NCBI GenBank assembly: GCA_003550325.1
Contig: QKWP01000074.1
Coordinates: 512,069 to 576,068, forward strand
Direction of reading: 5' to 3'
Source of the DNA: Gigaspora rosea
Lineage: Eukaryota > Glomeromycota > Glomeromycetes > Diversisporales > Gigasporaceae
DNA: 64,000 nucleotides
Part shown: positions 1 through 12,840 of the stretch, piece by piece
How positions within the stretch are numbered: the stretch's first letter is position 1
How the letters are laid out: the number at the start of each line of letters is the position of its first letter
Program-made: the position numbers and the translations under genes
The notes under the pieces: model-generated
What the model saw: only the letters and a program-made list of their open reading frames with translations
Databases searched by the model: none
Told to the model about the DNA's origin: nothing

Positions 1-1108
1 ATAATGAAGTAGATGTGTAAAGATGTATATAATTATTATGTGTATTCGAAAGACTCACATTGTTTTTCGAATGAAGACCTAATTGTTATAGCAATATATA
101 ACAACGAATCCCCTTATTGTATAATAAAAACTACTGTTGATATCGTGTTTTAAGTTTGAATTCGTGATACAACGTTATTGCTTGTTTAATCGAACCCCGT
201 GTATTTAAGTTTATCCTTAATTTGACTCTCCGTCTCTAATCTTCCTTTATTTAAAACAGTAAATTAATCATTAAGGCTCTTGAAATTTTTTACAGTTTAG
301 ACCAGGATTTGACATGGAAATATATGTGAACTAAATTTTAATTTCAAATTCACAATAGCGATAACTATATGTTACAAAATTTTATTTAATCTGTAAAGTG
401 GTTACCGTAATTTGCAGCATAAACCAAGACCCGATCTATTGTGTGGCCAGGTATAGTTACAAATATTAATATAATCGTCATATGATTTATAGTACGACAG
501 ACCCTCTATTCCATACAGCAAACCTTCCCGAGTCTACTGCAGGTTTAAAGTAACAAGCTTATTGAAATTTTTATATTGTAATTAATTAAATTTTGCAAAA
601 ATATCAAATATTCCTATGGTTTTCAACATTATGTGTGTGTTTTTTATATTTATTAAATTATAAAAGTATTATGAAAGTAAGAAATTATAATTAACGGGTT
701 TTTAAAGGGCATTGAGAATTTTACTTAGGACACGAAATTCTGGTTAGCCAGTTTTTGACTATGATAAATAATAACTAGTACTTTTTTTTTTTATAAAAAT
801 TTTATATAGTTAAATATATAATAGCTCTCTTTTCCAGATACATATAAATTACTTTTATAATCAAAATAATAACCAAAAAGCTTTACTTCTATGGCTTATA
901 TTAAGAGAATACTATATAAATTTCATTTTATTATCACAAATTTTATAATTAAGCATTATATTTTTTCTTTAAAAAATGCATTGGTCCTCATGTTGGCGTT
1001 TTTTACATCATAATGATTGAAAGACGGAGTTTTTACTTAGTAAAAAAATTTTTTTAGTAAAACATTGCCAATTCTCTGTACTTCATGAATAGGATTAATT
1101 GGTTTGTT
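1..1108. other. AT-rich intergenic DNA, no gene seen
   Basis: No open frame with family resemblance, no RNA gene and no clear repeat boundary could be found. The stretch ends at the 8-bp target duplication of the first hAT-type element. Confidence 0.5.
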
Positions 1109-1116
1109 ACTGTAAC

Positions 1117-2282
1117 CAGGGATGGTAAATGACCTGGTCATTTGCCTAATTTCAAATGACCTGTCATTACGAACATTTGAAAATGACTCGTGACCAAATG
1201 ACTCAGGTCATTTGGAAATGACCTGGGTCATCCCGAGTCATTTGCAATCGGTGAGTCATTTAAAGTTTGTGTATGGTCTGATGCTGTGCCTAGAGACTTG
1301 ACCCAGTCAGATAATAGTGGTCCGGACGAGTCAGATATTGATCCAAGTCATGACCCGGGTCAACGGGTCATATAGAGGCTTACAAATTTTAATAATATTT
1401 CTCGAGGTTATGCATTTAAATAAGCCATTCGAATTATGAATAATTTTATATATTTTACAACATTTAGTGAATATAAAAACATTTTACAATCTAGGTCTGA
1501 AATAAGTTATTCGAGTTATGATAATTACGATTTAATTTCACTTACTTATAGAACTTAGTGGTATAAAAAACATTAATCTAAGATCTAAAATAAGTTATTC
1601 ACAAACATTTATCATAATTATCCCAAATATAAAGGATGTTTATTGATCTAAGTATTGAAAATAAGATTGGCTGTTTAATTCACCATATTTGTAATTTTTT
1701 TTTGAGTCCCGTGATTATAATACAGTAGTCATTTCGACTTCATTATATTTCATGGAACTCAATTAATTATTCACCGTATTTCTGTATTTCCCTTTTATAG
1801 ATAAATAAATTTCATAAAATATGACGAATATAGGGTGGTTATCTATGTTGTATTCGCGGACTCACGGGACAAAAAATTACAAAGATTGTCGATCGGTAAG
1901 TATTCATTAACCTAAACGTTTAAAATAAGTTATTCATAAATATACTATTTAACCACATTAATGTTGTAAATATAAAGAATTTTTATTAATTTAAGTTAAT
2001 TCATGACTATTTAAATATTTATTTTATTTGCATCCGGTTAGTTGGGAGTATAAAAATTATTTGCATTTACATATATTAATACGACTAAGTACCCTGGCTA
2101 ATTAAATACAACACACATGTTTGATTAAATAACCGATTAAGAAGTTGTGACCAACTAAATTACTATATCGTCTTAATATAAAATTTTAAATGACCTCATA
2201 GGTCATTTCATCTTTTGAAATGACAAACATCTGCATTATTCATTTGGGTCACGAGGTCATTTCAGGTCATTTACCATCCCTG
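1117..2282. mobile_element. Non-autonomous hAT-type element, 1166 bp
   Basis: A perfect 20-bp terminal inverted repeat, CAGGGATGGTAAATGACCTG, lies at 1117-1136 and in reverse complement at 2263-2282. It is flanked on both sides by the 8-bp direct repeat ACTGTAAC (1109-1116 and 2283-2290). An 8-bp duplication and CAG-type ends are hAT hallmarks. Both ends carry dense copies of (A)AATGAC and GGTCATTT, like the subterminal transposase-binding motifs of hAT elements. No transposase frame is visible, so it must be moved in trans. A smaller inverted-repeat element (about 1686-1895) is nested inside. Confidence 0.9.
1686..1895. repeat. Small inverted-repeat element nested in hAT element
   Basis: The arms read GTAATTTTTT..GAGTCCCGTGATTA on the left and the complement (..GGACTCACGGGAC..AATTAC) on the right. 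The same family is seen at 5680-6032 (GTGAGTCCCATGATTACAAT arms, with ATTTTGTGGAACTC inside). No coding content. Boundaries are approximate. Confidence 0.55.
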
Positions 2283-2486
2283 ACTGTAACCGTAATTAAG
2301 GAGTAAATAACCAATTATTATTTTTTTTTTTTTTTACAAGAATAAAATCTTGCGGTTAAGGTTATGATTAATGTAGGTTTAAGGTAAAATTTAGCAAGGA
2401 ATTTTTTTTTTGGTTAGAATGTCGAAGCTGGCTTCTTAGTCAAAATTTTGAGTTATTGGTGATCTTGAAATTTGACGCGGTTACGG

Positions 2487-2905
2487 CAGTGTTGGAAATC
2501 TTACGTTCTCATGTTTTCATGAGAACATACCTTTAGATTTGAGAACATTTGGCATTCTGTAAATGATCACTATGAAAAAAAATTTGAGAACATAATACTC
2601 GAAAAAATATGTTCCCTATACAAGTATAATATAAGTATAATATAAGTATAATAGTATAATGCCAAATGGAAATAAAATTAGAAATCGAGCGAAGATCCAA
2701 AATTATCTGAAAAGAAAATGAATGAACATAAAAGATGAGAAAGGTTGGGGCAAAAATTTGAATAAACGTCCAGCATTTTCGAAATAAGGAATTTAAAAAA
2801 AATAGTGATATAAATAAAGTTTACCATTGAAAACATAAATAAATTTCTAATAACATTAAATTAAATAAATTTGTTCTCATGAGAACATAAACATTTCCAA
2901 CACTG
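2487..2905. mobile_element. Non-autonomous hAT-type MITE, 419 bp
   Basis: The ends are CAGTGTTGGAAAT (2487-2499) and its complement (2893-2905), with an imperfect extension through GTTCTCATG. The flanking duplications are GGTTACGG (2479-2486) and GGTTACAG (2906-2913), 7 of 8 identical. Inside are repeated TTCTCATGAGAAC palindromes near both ends. No coding sequence. Confidence 0.88.
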
Positions 2906-2945
2906 GGTTACAGTGGTCATGGTTACAAATTTATTAACCCTTATT

Positions 2946-3545
2946 TGTACCCAAATAAGATATTCATACCCCCTATAATAAGTTGCTTTGTTTTTTTAAC
3001 TTTGAGCGAGGTATCTCGATAACCACCAGGCTAAATTCGATAAACTTTTTGTTTGAACTCTATGAATCCTTAGAATTCGATAGAAAAATAAAAAGTTTGT
3101 CAAATTTGGCCTAGTGGTTATCGAGATATATTTGCTCAAAGTTATAAAAAAAAAACTTAAAAACATCAAAATAGAAGCCGCTTCAGAATTTTTCTCAGCT
3201 TTGAGTGAGGATATTTCGATAATCACTGTGCAAATTTGTTGAATATTTTTATTTAAATTCTACAATTCGTAGAATTTAAATAAAAAAAAAATTCGCTCAA
3301 AGTCTTAAAACGTCTATCAAAATAGAAGCTGCATTGAAATTTGTTTCAAACTTTGAGCTAAGATACCTTGATAACCATAGGGTCAAACTCGATGAAACTT
3401 TTTTTATATGAATTATAAAGTTCGTAGAAATTAAATAAAAAAAGCTTATCGAACTTTGCCTGTTGGCCATCGAGATATCTTCGTTCAAAGCATAAACAAA
3501 TTTTAATTTACAGGAGACATGAATATCAAATTCGGGGGGTACGAA
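2946..3545. repeat. Foldback (palindromic) element, same family as 31905-33419
   Basis: The ends are GTACCC..GATATTCAT on the left and the complement (ATGAATATCAAATTCGGGGG) on the right. The interior holds alternating hairpin units built from TTTGAGCGAGGTATCTCGAT, AACTTTTTGTTTGAA and their complements. Unit boundaries carry 'CATCAAAATAGAAGC', which also recurs in the 31.9-33.4 kb copy. Open frames on the minus strand are by-products of this repeat. Confidence 0.7.
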
Positions 3546-3916
3546 TATCAATTCTATACCAGATACCAGATAAGGAATTTATACGTACAGTATTTGGTAA
3601 GTACAATCAATCAATCATGTGAGTGACACCATGAAAACCTGTAAATCATGCTTACTTTTAATAAAAATACCTTAAAAACAAGTAACCGAGCACTTAAGAT
3701 TTTCTATTAAACGATTCAAATGCTATTGAAGGTTATTTGATTTTAAATATTTATATCTGATATTAAAAATTAAATATTCCAAGTATAATTTACAGGTTTT
3801 TTCTTGCAGCAATCATATGATCTTTTTGTGATGAGCCACCTGTTTAAAACTTATTCAGTGAAACGTTATACAAAAACAAAACCCGGATTTTTTTTGTTCA
3901 AGCAACAAAAAAATAA

Positions 3917-4737
3917 ATGTCCACACTTGAATTGACCGGTAGTAAACGAGGCGCACTTATAGTTTTTGAAGGTTGTGACCGTGCTGGAAAATCAACACAA
4001 ACCGAAAAACTTGTTAAATATTTGAATGAGCATGGATTCACAGCAGTTAAAGGGAAATTTCCAGGTATAATAATAATAATCAAATGCAACGTTACTTTGA
4101 AATTGGTAGCACATATATTTAATATATTTATATTATATTTATATTATAGCAAGAAGTATAGAACCATTAGGGCCAATCATTGATAATTATTTGAAGAACG
4201 AAGTAGAATTATGTGATAGAGCATTTCATTTTTTGTTATCAGCAAATTTATGGGAACAAGAGTAATGTTAAATATTTATTGAAAACGCTATAATAGTATC
4301 AATATGTTTCATTAACAGTGCAATTTATATGTTCATTTACAGATCATACTTGAAGAATGCTATTCTCAATGGCAAAACATTAGTTATGGATCGATACGCA
4401 TATACTGGAGTTGCATATTTAACTGCCAAGGTAGACTATATATGTATTTATTTTTTAAGTATCATTTGGATTAAATCATTAAATATACGTATTTATTCAG
4501 GGTTTAGATTTAAATTGGTGTAAATCTTCGTACATCGGTTTACCATTACCCGATATTGTCTTTTACATGGACGTGCCATTAAAAGAAACTGAAAAAAGGG
4601 ATGGATTTGGTAGCGAAAGGCTTGACCAAAGTGAGATTCAAGAAAAGGCCAGAAGTGTATACTCATCATTAAAAGGTCCAGAATGGGAGGTGAGATACGT
4701 AATCTAAGACAAAAAAATATTTTTTGGCAATTTTGAT

Positions 4738-4768
<31 letters not shown>

Positions 4769-4900
4769 TATTTTGATGATTAGATATTAGATGGACGACA
4801 ATCAATTGATGAACTTCACGAAAAAATTGCAAATATGTCCTTAGAAGTCATTCAGAAATGTGGTGTAACGCCATTACAAGATTTGTGGAAAAATTCTTAA
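3917..4900 (+). CDS. CDC8: Thymidylate (dTMP) kinase, five exons, 217 aa
   Basis: Exons by eye: 3917-4064, 4150-4261, 4343-4430, 4501-4689, 4784-4900. Every intron is GT..AG and the joined frame has no stop before TAA at 4898-4900. The 217-aa product matches the usual fungal length. It phosphorylates dTMP to dTDP with ATP, an essential cytosolic/nuclear step of dTTP synthesis. Visible motifs: Walker A GCDRAGKST at residues 19-27, the substrate loop FPARS at 48-52, DRY at 103-105 (the DR[YH] motif) and a lid-like KRDGFGSERLDQ at 148-159. The start is the first ATG, eleven residues before the first beta strand (GALIVFEG). A poly(A)-signal-like AATAAA lies near 4938. The last intron holds long T and A runs. 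The neighbouring velvet gene has the same orientation but no functional link is evident. Family call is very secure; exon 1 start is good but untested. Confidence 0.95.
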
Positions 4901-5062
4901 TCAAAATTTAGTAGTAATAATGTTTGTTCGTAGACTAATAAAAGAAAGATTTTTTTTAACAATTATATCCATTCTCAAACGAAGTGAAAATATTTTAAAG
5001 TCTCTCCTACTTGTATTTGTAATCATTTTTTTAAATTTCAAGTCTAATTGAATTGTTCGAAT

Positions 5063-5227
5063 AGATTAATCAAATTAATCAAATTAATCAAGTTAATCAA
5101 AGTAATCAAATTAATCAAATTAATCAAATTAATCAAATTAATCAACTTATCAAATTAATCAAATACTGTAATCAAAATAATCAAATTAATCAAATAATCA
5201 AAATAATCAAATTAATCAAATTAATCG
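5063..5227. repeat. ATCAAATTA minisatellite
   Basis: Roughly eighteen degenerate 8-10-bp units of (A)ATCAAATTA run head to tail, about 160 bp downstream of the dTMP kinase stop. Units vary by one base (AGTTA, ATAATCAAA), typical of replication slippage. No spacers, so not a CRISPR-like array. Confidence 0.85.
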
Positions 5228-5679
5228 AACCGGGTTCTTGAAAATTACAATATATATTTAGCATTCTCAATTGTACTATTTAAAACGTTAATTTAAAATT
5301 GCTTACCTAAATATCTCAATTACCGCTTATTCAGATATCTTTCGTTAAACAACTCAAAGAAATAAGTATATTTTATAAGAAAATAAGTATATTTTATGAA
5401 ATTATTTTTAATAGTATTTCGCAGTTTATTATTATTTATTAATATAAATATATATTTTGTATTGTGTAATTTTATTACTAGAAATAAATAAATACATGTG
5501 ATTTGAAGAAGAATTTTGGAACCATTTGCATAATATGTTTATATTGGACCAATTTCCATGTTCATGGATTATGTCAGTTCGTTGACATATTTGTTTATTG
5601 ATGATCTCCGACAACCTGGCAATCATTTTCATAATGAAATCTCGCGAATGAATATCTTCAAATAGATTCAAATGATTAA

Positions 5680-6032
5680 TTATCGCTGTTTTCGATTTAG
5701 TTGGATTTGATTATGTTATTTTTTGATTTTTTAATGTCTTGTGAGTCCCATGATTACAATATAGGTAATAATCTAAATTCATATATTTTGTGGAACTCGT
5801 TTAATGAACACTTTATTATTTGCATATTTTAAATAAATATATATTTTGGGCATGTGAGAATCGGTGTGGATCAGACAAATACTATAAAGCATTTATAAAA
5901 TGAGATTTGCGAAATATAACGAATTAGGTGATTACTAATATTACAATAATAGGACTCACAGGACTCACAAAAAAATCAAAAAATATTGTATCATAAATTA
6001 ATCAAATCCAATTAAATCGAAAAACAACGATA
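5680..6032. repeat. Inverted-repeat element of about 350 bp
   Basis: The left arm (TATCGCTGTTTTCGATTTAG..TTGGATTTGATTA..TTGTGAGTCC) is complementary to the right arm (GGACTCAC..AAATCGAAAAACAACGATA). The interior resembles the small element at 1686-1895. No coding sequence. Confidence 0.65.
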
Positions 6033-8154
6033 GTTGACAATTACACATAACGAATCGGGTTCCAAAGTTATCAATATAGTATTAGTTACAAGAGATTCAA
6101 CAATAAAACGAAACTTGAACAAGATAGTAAGATTGCTACAATTTGTTAATTAAAGTGTCGCGAATTTATTGAGTTTGTAATCCTATATTATTACTTTTTC
6201 AGCCTCTGCTACGGTGAACAGTCATTTCTGATGAATTCGTGTTATTTTACTCAATCATTTCGCTTACATTTAGTTGTAGGTTGATTTCGCCGACATTACT
6301 TTTGTCGACGATGTTTTCCTATCTAATCTATCTAATCATTCAAATCAATTGGCTCCGTTTATACTTCAGATGCCAGTGTAACAAGAATGCGAGAAAGTGA
6401 TCATTATACATGAATTACAAGGTATTTGAATTATTTAATAGTGGGAATTCTTAAAAGTTCGATGTCTTTAATCTTTTGGTTAATTGTTGGTTTTCGTACA
6501 TTTTAGTCACTTGCAATTTAAAACTCGTTAATATTTAATAGACGAAAATGGTAAACGTAAAAAAACATCAGCTTTGAAAATCGCTCTTATCTCAGCAATT
6601 TGCGTAACCGTATTCATACCCTAACAATCATATATACTGCAACAACAAACTCTAACATTAATACTTAATGAAACTTTAATATGATTATCATGTACGGACA
6701 AATTCCCCTTCATGCAGGTTTTTCCTAGCGCAAACTATACATTTATGGTATGGCATAGAAAACTTAATGTAAGTATCGTAACTAGTATAACATAAGTGTA
6801 CCCAAACATGCATTGCATGGTATAAAATTTTCCTGTATTCAAATTATTTCGGATGCGCCCATAAAATGTTTACGTACCATATGTACAGAACATACCTAGT
6901 CCTCTTTACACAACTTTCTATAATCGTCGTAAATATCTGCGTAGAGAAGATTGTACATAATGCTGTAATGTATGAATAGTAAACTACAGTATGAAAAGAA
7001 AAAACTGGATAGAGATTGCTGAATATGTACTTTGATGCAGTAAAGAATAATTGACTGCTAACGGAAAATGCGTTTTCTGCACACTATCAAAGAGGATGGT
7101 CTAGCGATTGGACATAGATAGAAGTTGTGTTAAATGGCCTAAATTTATTTGGATAACCGGGTAATCGAAAATACAGCAATACCCGGATTTTAATGATACT
7201 TAATGATTTTCGTGAAAATCGTAAGGATCGTCGCTGTTTAATATTTAAGGGCGATACGACGATTAAGAGTAAGAAAAATTAAGAATGTATTAAGATGTTT
7301 TTAAAACTTACTAACTAAAAATAGGCTTAAAATTTTTATGTATAGAAAAAGAATGAGGGAAGAAAATGTTTATATGAAATCAGCGCGCAATAAAAAAAAA
7401 AAAAAAAAATAGTACATAACTCTAGTTGAGTGATTCCTTTTGTGGCTTAGTCCGAAATGAGGCGTGTTAACTTAGCTTAATCATAAATGAATACGTACTA
7501 TAAAAAAAAAAAAAGATAACTTTACGTGCTTAATAGAGGTTTACATTTAAGAAAAAACGTGATGGTATTTATACGTATTAAGAACCCTTATTATATAGTA
7601 CGTTGTAGATCCTATTATTATTTTAAATCAATTACGCCAATTACGCAACTAACCTGCTGATCTTGGCTTAATATTTGTCGATCATTCAATCTGAGCGATT
7701 CATGAGCATGCTATGATTGAAGTGTTTTCAATAGTTATAATATAATAATATAGATGGTTGCGCCCTTTGCTTGAATCAGGTTCTATGACTAGTCATAGTA
7801 AATATATAATATAACAGTTAAAACAAATTATTTAACTTTTCTAACTAAAGAAATTCAAAGCGAGAATTAATTGAAGCTAATAAGAAAGAAAAAAAAAAAA
7901 AGGAAAAGAAAAAATATATATATATATATATATTATACCTTTGAGTTTAACCTGTACATATTAGGGATAGTTCTTTTGTGCCATCATACCGGGTATGTAT
8001 GCCAGTTGCATTCCAAGCATCATGAATACAGGTATTTGTTTATAATAACAAATGGACCAACCGTAAAATTCAGGGAGGTTGCACGTAAAATGTTTTTCAA
8101 ACCTTTAAATATTTCCCGTTTTCCCATCCTTTTGTTAAAAAATTGTCCCAAGTA
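6033..8154. other. Intergenic DNA upstream of velvet gene
   Basis: No coding exon, RNA gene or bounded repeat recognised in about 2.1 kb. It presumably holds the promoter and 5' leader of the velvet gene. There are short A runs near 7390, 7503 and 7890, and a TA microsatellite at about 7915-7935. Open frames here lack family resemblance. Confidence 0.45.
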
Positions 8155-9479
8155 ATGACGGTTTCTGGCCGGCATATACATTTTATGATAGGGTCTCCTC
8201 CGGGACCAATTACGTAAGCGTCAAGTTTTTTATTGTTTGCTCTTATTTTATTAAAAAAAAAACATACAACAACATATGTTAAAATATATTTTGTTAGTAT
8301 TAAAAAATTGAGATAAAGGTTATACGAGAATTAATTAAAATTTTGCTTATCATAGTTACAAGTATCAACTAGAAGTTTCTCAAGAACCTATACGAGCAAG
8401 AATGTGTGGTTTCGGAGACAAAGATCGTCGTACCATTGACCCTCCTCCCATTATAAAACTGATTGTAACAACCACAGATGGTACACCCGTGCCTGAAAGG
8501 TAAAGTTTTACCTTTACAGTGAATATTTTTGTGAGTATAAGTTAAACCTCGATTGCCAATTCATTGTCACCAAAAAAACTTTAAAAACTTTTCAAATTGA
8601 TCGGATTATCAAATCGAATGTACAGTTCTATCGATTATTCTATGATGATCGTTCACGCTGGTCTGTGGTCTAAAGATTGCAAAGAAGAACGTGGCTTAGT
8701 AGTTAATCCTACTTCCATCTTCACTAAATCCGCTAATTCGAATTCAACCGTCATGTCTGTGAATGCGCCCTTGAATACTCGAAATCTTATGGGCCATTGC
8801 ACATCTTCCGCATATGTGCTTAATAATCATGTTGGTCAAAAGGGGGTTTATTTTATATTTCAAGACCTTTCTGTTCGAACAGAAGGCACCTTTACCCTAA
8901 AATTCTCGTTTTGTAACATCAAAGAATTAATGTCTCAGTAAGTAATCTATAATATATAATATATAATGATTGCTTTTTTTTTTTTTTTTTTTTTTTTGCA
9001 AAGATTAATTAAAAATTATAATAAGCAGATCCCCTGATGAATTAACGAATGCCCGTGGAAACGTTGCAGCTGAAGTGTATAGTGCACCTTTTAGGGTTTA
9101 TTCTGCAAAAAAGTTTCCGGGTATGACAGGTATGTAAAGTATTTATCTCAGGACTAATGCTTATTATTATTCAACTCTGACCTGATAAATAAGTTAGATT
9201 AAATGTTTCATGTTAGAATCGACAGAGCTTTCTAAAGCTTTCGCCAAACAGGGAATTAAAATTCCGATTCGTAAGGAAGCATATTATAAGAAAGTCTGCA
9301 ATAACAATATACAACCCACTGTAGAAGTTCCTAAATCTGAGACACTTGAGATCTCTAGCAGTGATTCTGAAGATATTGAATATTCCGATGAAAATGAAGA
9401 AACACGTGATTATTCCAATTTACAGGGATATGAAAGCAAAGATATGTTTGCTGCAAAACGTTTGCACACGTCGAAATGA
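8155..9479 (+). CDS. Velvet-domain transcription regulator, five exons, 292 aa
   Basis: Exons by eye: 8155-8213, 8356-8499, 8626-8937, 9029-9129, 9217-9479; all introns are GT..AG and the frame is continuous. The velvet domain fills most of the protein. Hallmarks are GPPPGPIT-like SPPGPIT at residues 14-20, then [17 protein letters not shown] and DPPPIIKL, and near the end [10 protein letters not shown] followed by [16 protein letters not shown]. Velvet proteins (VosA/VelB/VelC/VeA type) are fungal, NF-kB-like DNA-binding factors that act as homo- or heterodimers in the nucleus and couple development, spores and metabolism. A tail of about 75 residues after the domain is rich in Ser, Glu and Asp ([17 protein letters not shown]). 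The order [18 protein letters not shown] favours VelB/VosA-like over VeA, but I cannot fix the subtype. The start is the first ATG in frame with the domain; an additional 5' exon is possible. Confidence 0.93.
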
Positions 9480-10009
9480 ATAAGCCTAAATATTTTATCA
9501 AAAAAAACCATTCTCGGTTTTTTTCATAGATTATGTTCTAATAATTTCATTTTACATTTATGTTTTGTAGATATGTTTATTACACACGTAACCATAAGAG
9601 TATGGAAATTTGTTTTTTTGCTACTTCATTATCCTAAAAGAAAACCACGTGTTTCTTGTCTATTCCCAAATTCCGTGTATTTATTTGTCGAGTCAATCAC
9701 ACGTCGATTTGTTGTTGTTAAGTTAGGCGTATACGTTAGGCTAATGTCAAACTTGATGTATATATGAGTTAATAATTGACAATATCGACGTATAGTTCAA
9801 TATATTTTTAATGTATTGGGCATATCAGATATATTATTTATATATTTTTTATCGTATTTCATTAGAAATGATTTAATTAAACCTTCCTTCTTTATTAACG
9901 AATTTTATTACATTCTAAGGTCTTGTCTATTTATATTTATGTTTAATATAAATATGTTTTAATATAAATATGTTTTATAAATATGTTTTAATTAAATATA
10001 TGTTTATGA
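9480..10009. other. 3' flank of velvet gene, AT-rich spacer
   Basis: Holds the probable 3' UTR. A degenerate tandem of AATATAAATATGTTTT lies at about 9948-9992. No gene seen. It ends at the TTAA duplication of the piggyBac element. Confidence 0.5.
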
Positions 10010-10013
10010 TTAA

Positions 10014-12840
10014 TGGATTGGATTTACTGATTTGTACTAAAACTAGATGGTTTTATAAAATTCATAGGAACACCAATACTTAATAAAATTAAATAATTTT
10101 AATAATTAATAATCACAATATGTTGCTTTATTCAAAAATATAAAATTTATTTATATTTATAATATAGATGATAAAAAATAATTTTATGATCTGCTACTAT
10201 TTTGCAAATATGGGTATACTAAATTTAGTACACTATTAACAGCCATCTTGCGGCTTACTATTGAAAAAAAATTAAAATTTACTTTTAAAAACCAGTAAAA
10301 TAAACCTTAAACTATAAATAAAAAAAATATTTAACCTTGTTGTAACTGCACTATACAACAAACGAATATGCTGGGCCCAACAATCTGTACACATTCCTCA
10401 AGAAGCTGTACAACTACAACGGGTGATTGTACGATTATGACAGCTCAGGCATCGCTGTTGAATATACTTTTCCTCATCTCGCGAAACTGCAGGATCACTA
10501 TTAAAACTAGTAAGATTATGCTCAAAATTATCCGAATCTTGATTTCTTCTCATATTAGTTCGATTAGCAATCGACATATTAGAATAGTATTCAAAGATTG
10601 ATTTTGTTAATCGCTTACGTAAATCGACGTGCTTCATATCTTGTCGTCCTGGAACAAATCGACAATACGTGAAGAAGCTGTTGGCCTCTGCTACAGAAAG
10701 GTAAAAGGCAAAAATATGATCTACTGAGTGTTTAGATGCAAAAATATTGTGATAAGAAAGCGTGTTATCATGCAAATTATTAAATATGTCTACTACCAAT
10801 TTACATTTACAAAACTCATCAAATACGACAGGTTGACGAAATGTTACATCACCAAAATCCTTGATATATTGCTTTATTTCTGACCCAAGAACTGTTGTAG
10901 AACAGCTAGCAAGGAGAACTACATCTTTTCGGTCAGAATCGAACATACAGTTAAATCAGTGCTATTTATTTTACAAGTTCGACTAACAACTGATTCATAT
11001 TCATTCCCAAGAGCATTTGTGATATCATGAGGGATATTTTTAGGCCAATAATGACACTTTTTAATTTGTAAAATGGAATAAAGACCATGGTTATACAAAG
11101 TGATACACGCATCGGTGCTACTGAACCACGAATATGCGAGGATAGTTTTGCCACTATAGACCATGGCTCTACTAATCTTAATACTGATGCAACGGTTGGT
11201 GGGTATTGGTCTGAAAATTTTTTTTTATACTAAATTCCGGAGGCTCTACTGGGTCTAATCTTAAAAACAAATTAAACTGTGCATCTGCAACGGCTTTAAT
11301 TTCGCAACCAATTGGGTGCAGTTTTCTCGGTATTTTACGTTGAAACGGACCTTTGTCTAGCTTACCCGTCCATTGACACATCGATTCGTCGATACAAAGG
11401 TATGATCCAGGTAAAATAGCTTGTGTTAAATTTTCATTGAATGCATCGTGAAATTGCCGTGCAAAATAAAAGGGGTCATCATTTTCCAATACGTCTGTTA
11501 ATGTCAAATACTTTATAATATTTCGAAATCGTTGATGTGTCATGTATTGACCAAAGGTCAATAAAACTCCACTTGTCTCTTGTTTGGTTGACCAATAATC
11601 GCAAATATCTGCGCATTTTATATATGTCATGATTGTTAGTATACCGATAAATCTCATAAATTCCATCCAGGTTAAATCAATCCACCCAGCTTCACATTCA
11701 TGCGCATGTCTGTTTGTCGATGGAATTACAATTGAAATGATAAAATTAACAGGCATAAACTGCTCAAAAATGTTTGGGTGTTGCATTGGAGATATCAGCA
11801 ATACGAACAACTGGTGTACCAGAATAAGAGCGGGACACTTGACGAGGATCAATAGTAGCAATTTCATCAATCCATCGTATGTTATTTCTGTTACTAACAT
11901 TTATTCCTTCTTCACCTTCACTTTGACTACCCTCACTATCACTACTGCTAAAAATATCTGTTTCACTACCACTTGCCTCTTCTAATTTATTATTTATACG
12001 TTGGCTAGTACCCATACTACTCAGGAAAGAATTCACAAACTTCATACAACCTGCTGAAACTTCCAATTCTTTTTCTGGTTGCGAGTCAAGAGAAATTATC
12101 CAACGGTTTTTGCCCGGTGCTACTCGTAGAACGTTGCTAAAAGTCGTTTGGTTTTTCATAGTTCTCCCAAAAGTGGACGCGCAATACTTTCGCCAATAAC
12201 AGAGCCCAAAACAGAAACCTTGGCACCTTTGATTTTTGGAGAAATTCGTCCCATTTTTAACGTCGGAAAAAGAAGAAGAAAAAAGCTCAATAGTCTTATA
12301 AGAAAATAAAAATTCCCATACACCTACACATTCATGATTCTCACCAGTACCTATACATAGTTTTTCTTTCACGGCTGGTGTATTGGGCACCCAAGGGCAC
12401 CTAATTTACTATCGCAAAGGAGTTGGCGACCAAAAAATAATCAAGATTTTTTTTAAATTATTTAGTGCCAACTAGTTAAAACTTACTTGAACAATCGCAT
12501 TTTTATATTTTAATAAATAATTAATTAATAAAAAATAAAAATAAAAAAAGTAAAAAAAACAAACTTACAATTTTAACCTTTTTTATATTGATAGATTTAC
12601 CTGATACAATTATAGTCACATTTTGACGATCTGACGCAGTACTTCGTAATCGACGCATGATTTTGACTCATGTGAAACTCCAACGAGCCTATAACATTTA
12701 CTGTAGAAGCCCCTTGACATGAGTAAGTGGCTTGTTAATTTTAAGCTGAAGTATCTTTTTGTAATCGATAGAAATTTTAGTTTATTTGCCGTCATAATTT
12801 AGTACAAAGTACTAAATTTAGTACAGGTAAATCCAATCCA
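10014..12840 (-). mobile_element. piggyBac-type DNA transposon, 2827 bp, complete ends
   Basis: TTAA stands directly outside both ends (10010-10013 and 12841-12844). The 14-bp inverted repeat TGGATTGGATTTAC lies at 10014-10027 and its complement at 12827-12840. Further in, both ends carry a copy of TACTAAATTTAGTAC (about 10215-10230 and 12808-12824) as subterminal repeats. TTAA target sites are specific to the piggyBac superfamily. The end sequence is not the CCY-type most often described, so the family may be divergent. One minus-strand gene fills most of the interior and is broken, so the copy is probably immobile on its own. Confidence 0.92.
10331..12390 (-). pseudogene. piggyBac transposase (DDE_Tnp_1_7), broken
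   Basis: Read on the minus strand from 12390 to TAA at 10331-10333. The N-terminal part (12390 to about 11770) is Ser/Glu-rich. The catalytic core follows: PGSYLCIDESMCQWTGK (first Asp of the triad in DESM), KAVADAQ (second Asp), then the family segments YSWFSSTDACITLYNHGLYS and VVDIFNNLHDNTLSYH. The C-terminal end has paired cysteines (CLSC, CSC, CTDC) matching the zinc-binding tail of the family. At least three frameshifts are visible, near 11770, 11165 and 10935. An in-frame TGA at 10398-10400 falls where the zinc tail clearly continues and would be CGA before a C-to-T change. The enzyme would cut and paste the element at TTAA; this copy cannot make it. Confidence 0.9.

Noticed and set aside
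5063-5227. CRISPR-like regular repeat
   Set aside because: Units of 8-10 bp without spacers, in a eukaryotic genome; a minisatellite.
5432-5671. 79-codon minus-strand frame (EDIHSRDFIMKMIARLSEI..)
   Set aside because: Protein-like in composition but no family recognised, no splice support and adjacent to an inverted-repeat element. Could be a transposon scrap.
7871-8155. 94-codon plus-strand frame immediately before the velvet gene
   Set aside because: Begins in an A-rich/TA microsatellite, has no known domain, is in a different frame from the velvet start and ends on it; treated as leader DNA.
11629-11985. 118-codon plus-strand frame
   Set aside because: Antisense shadow of the piggyBac transposase.
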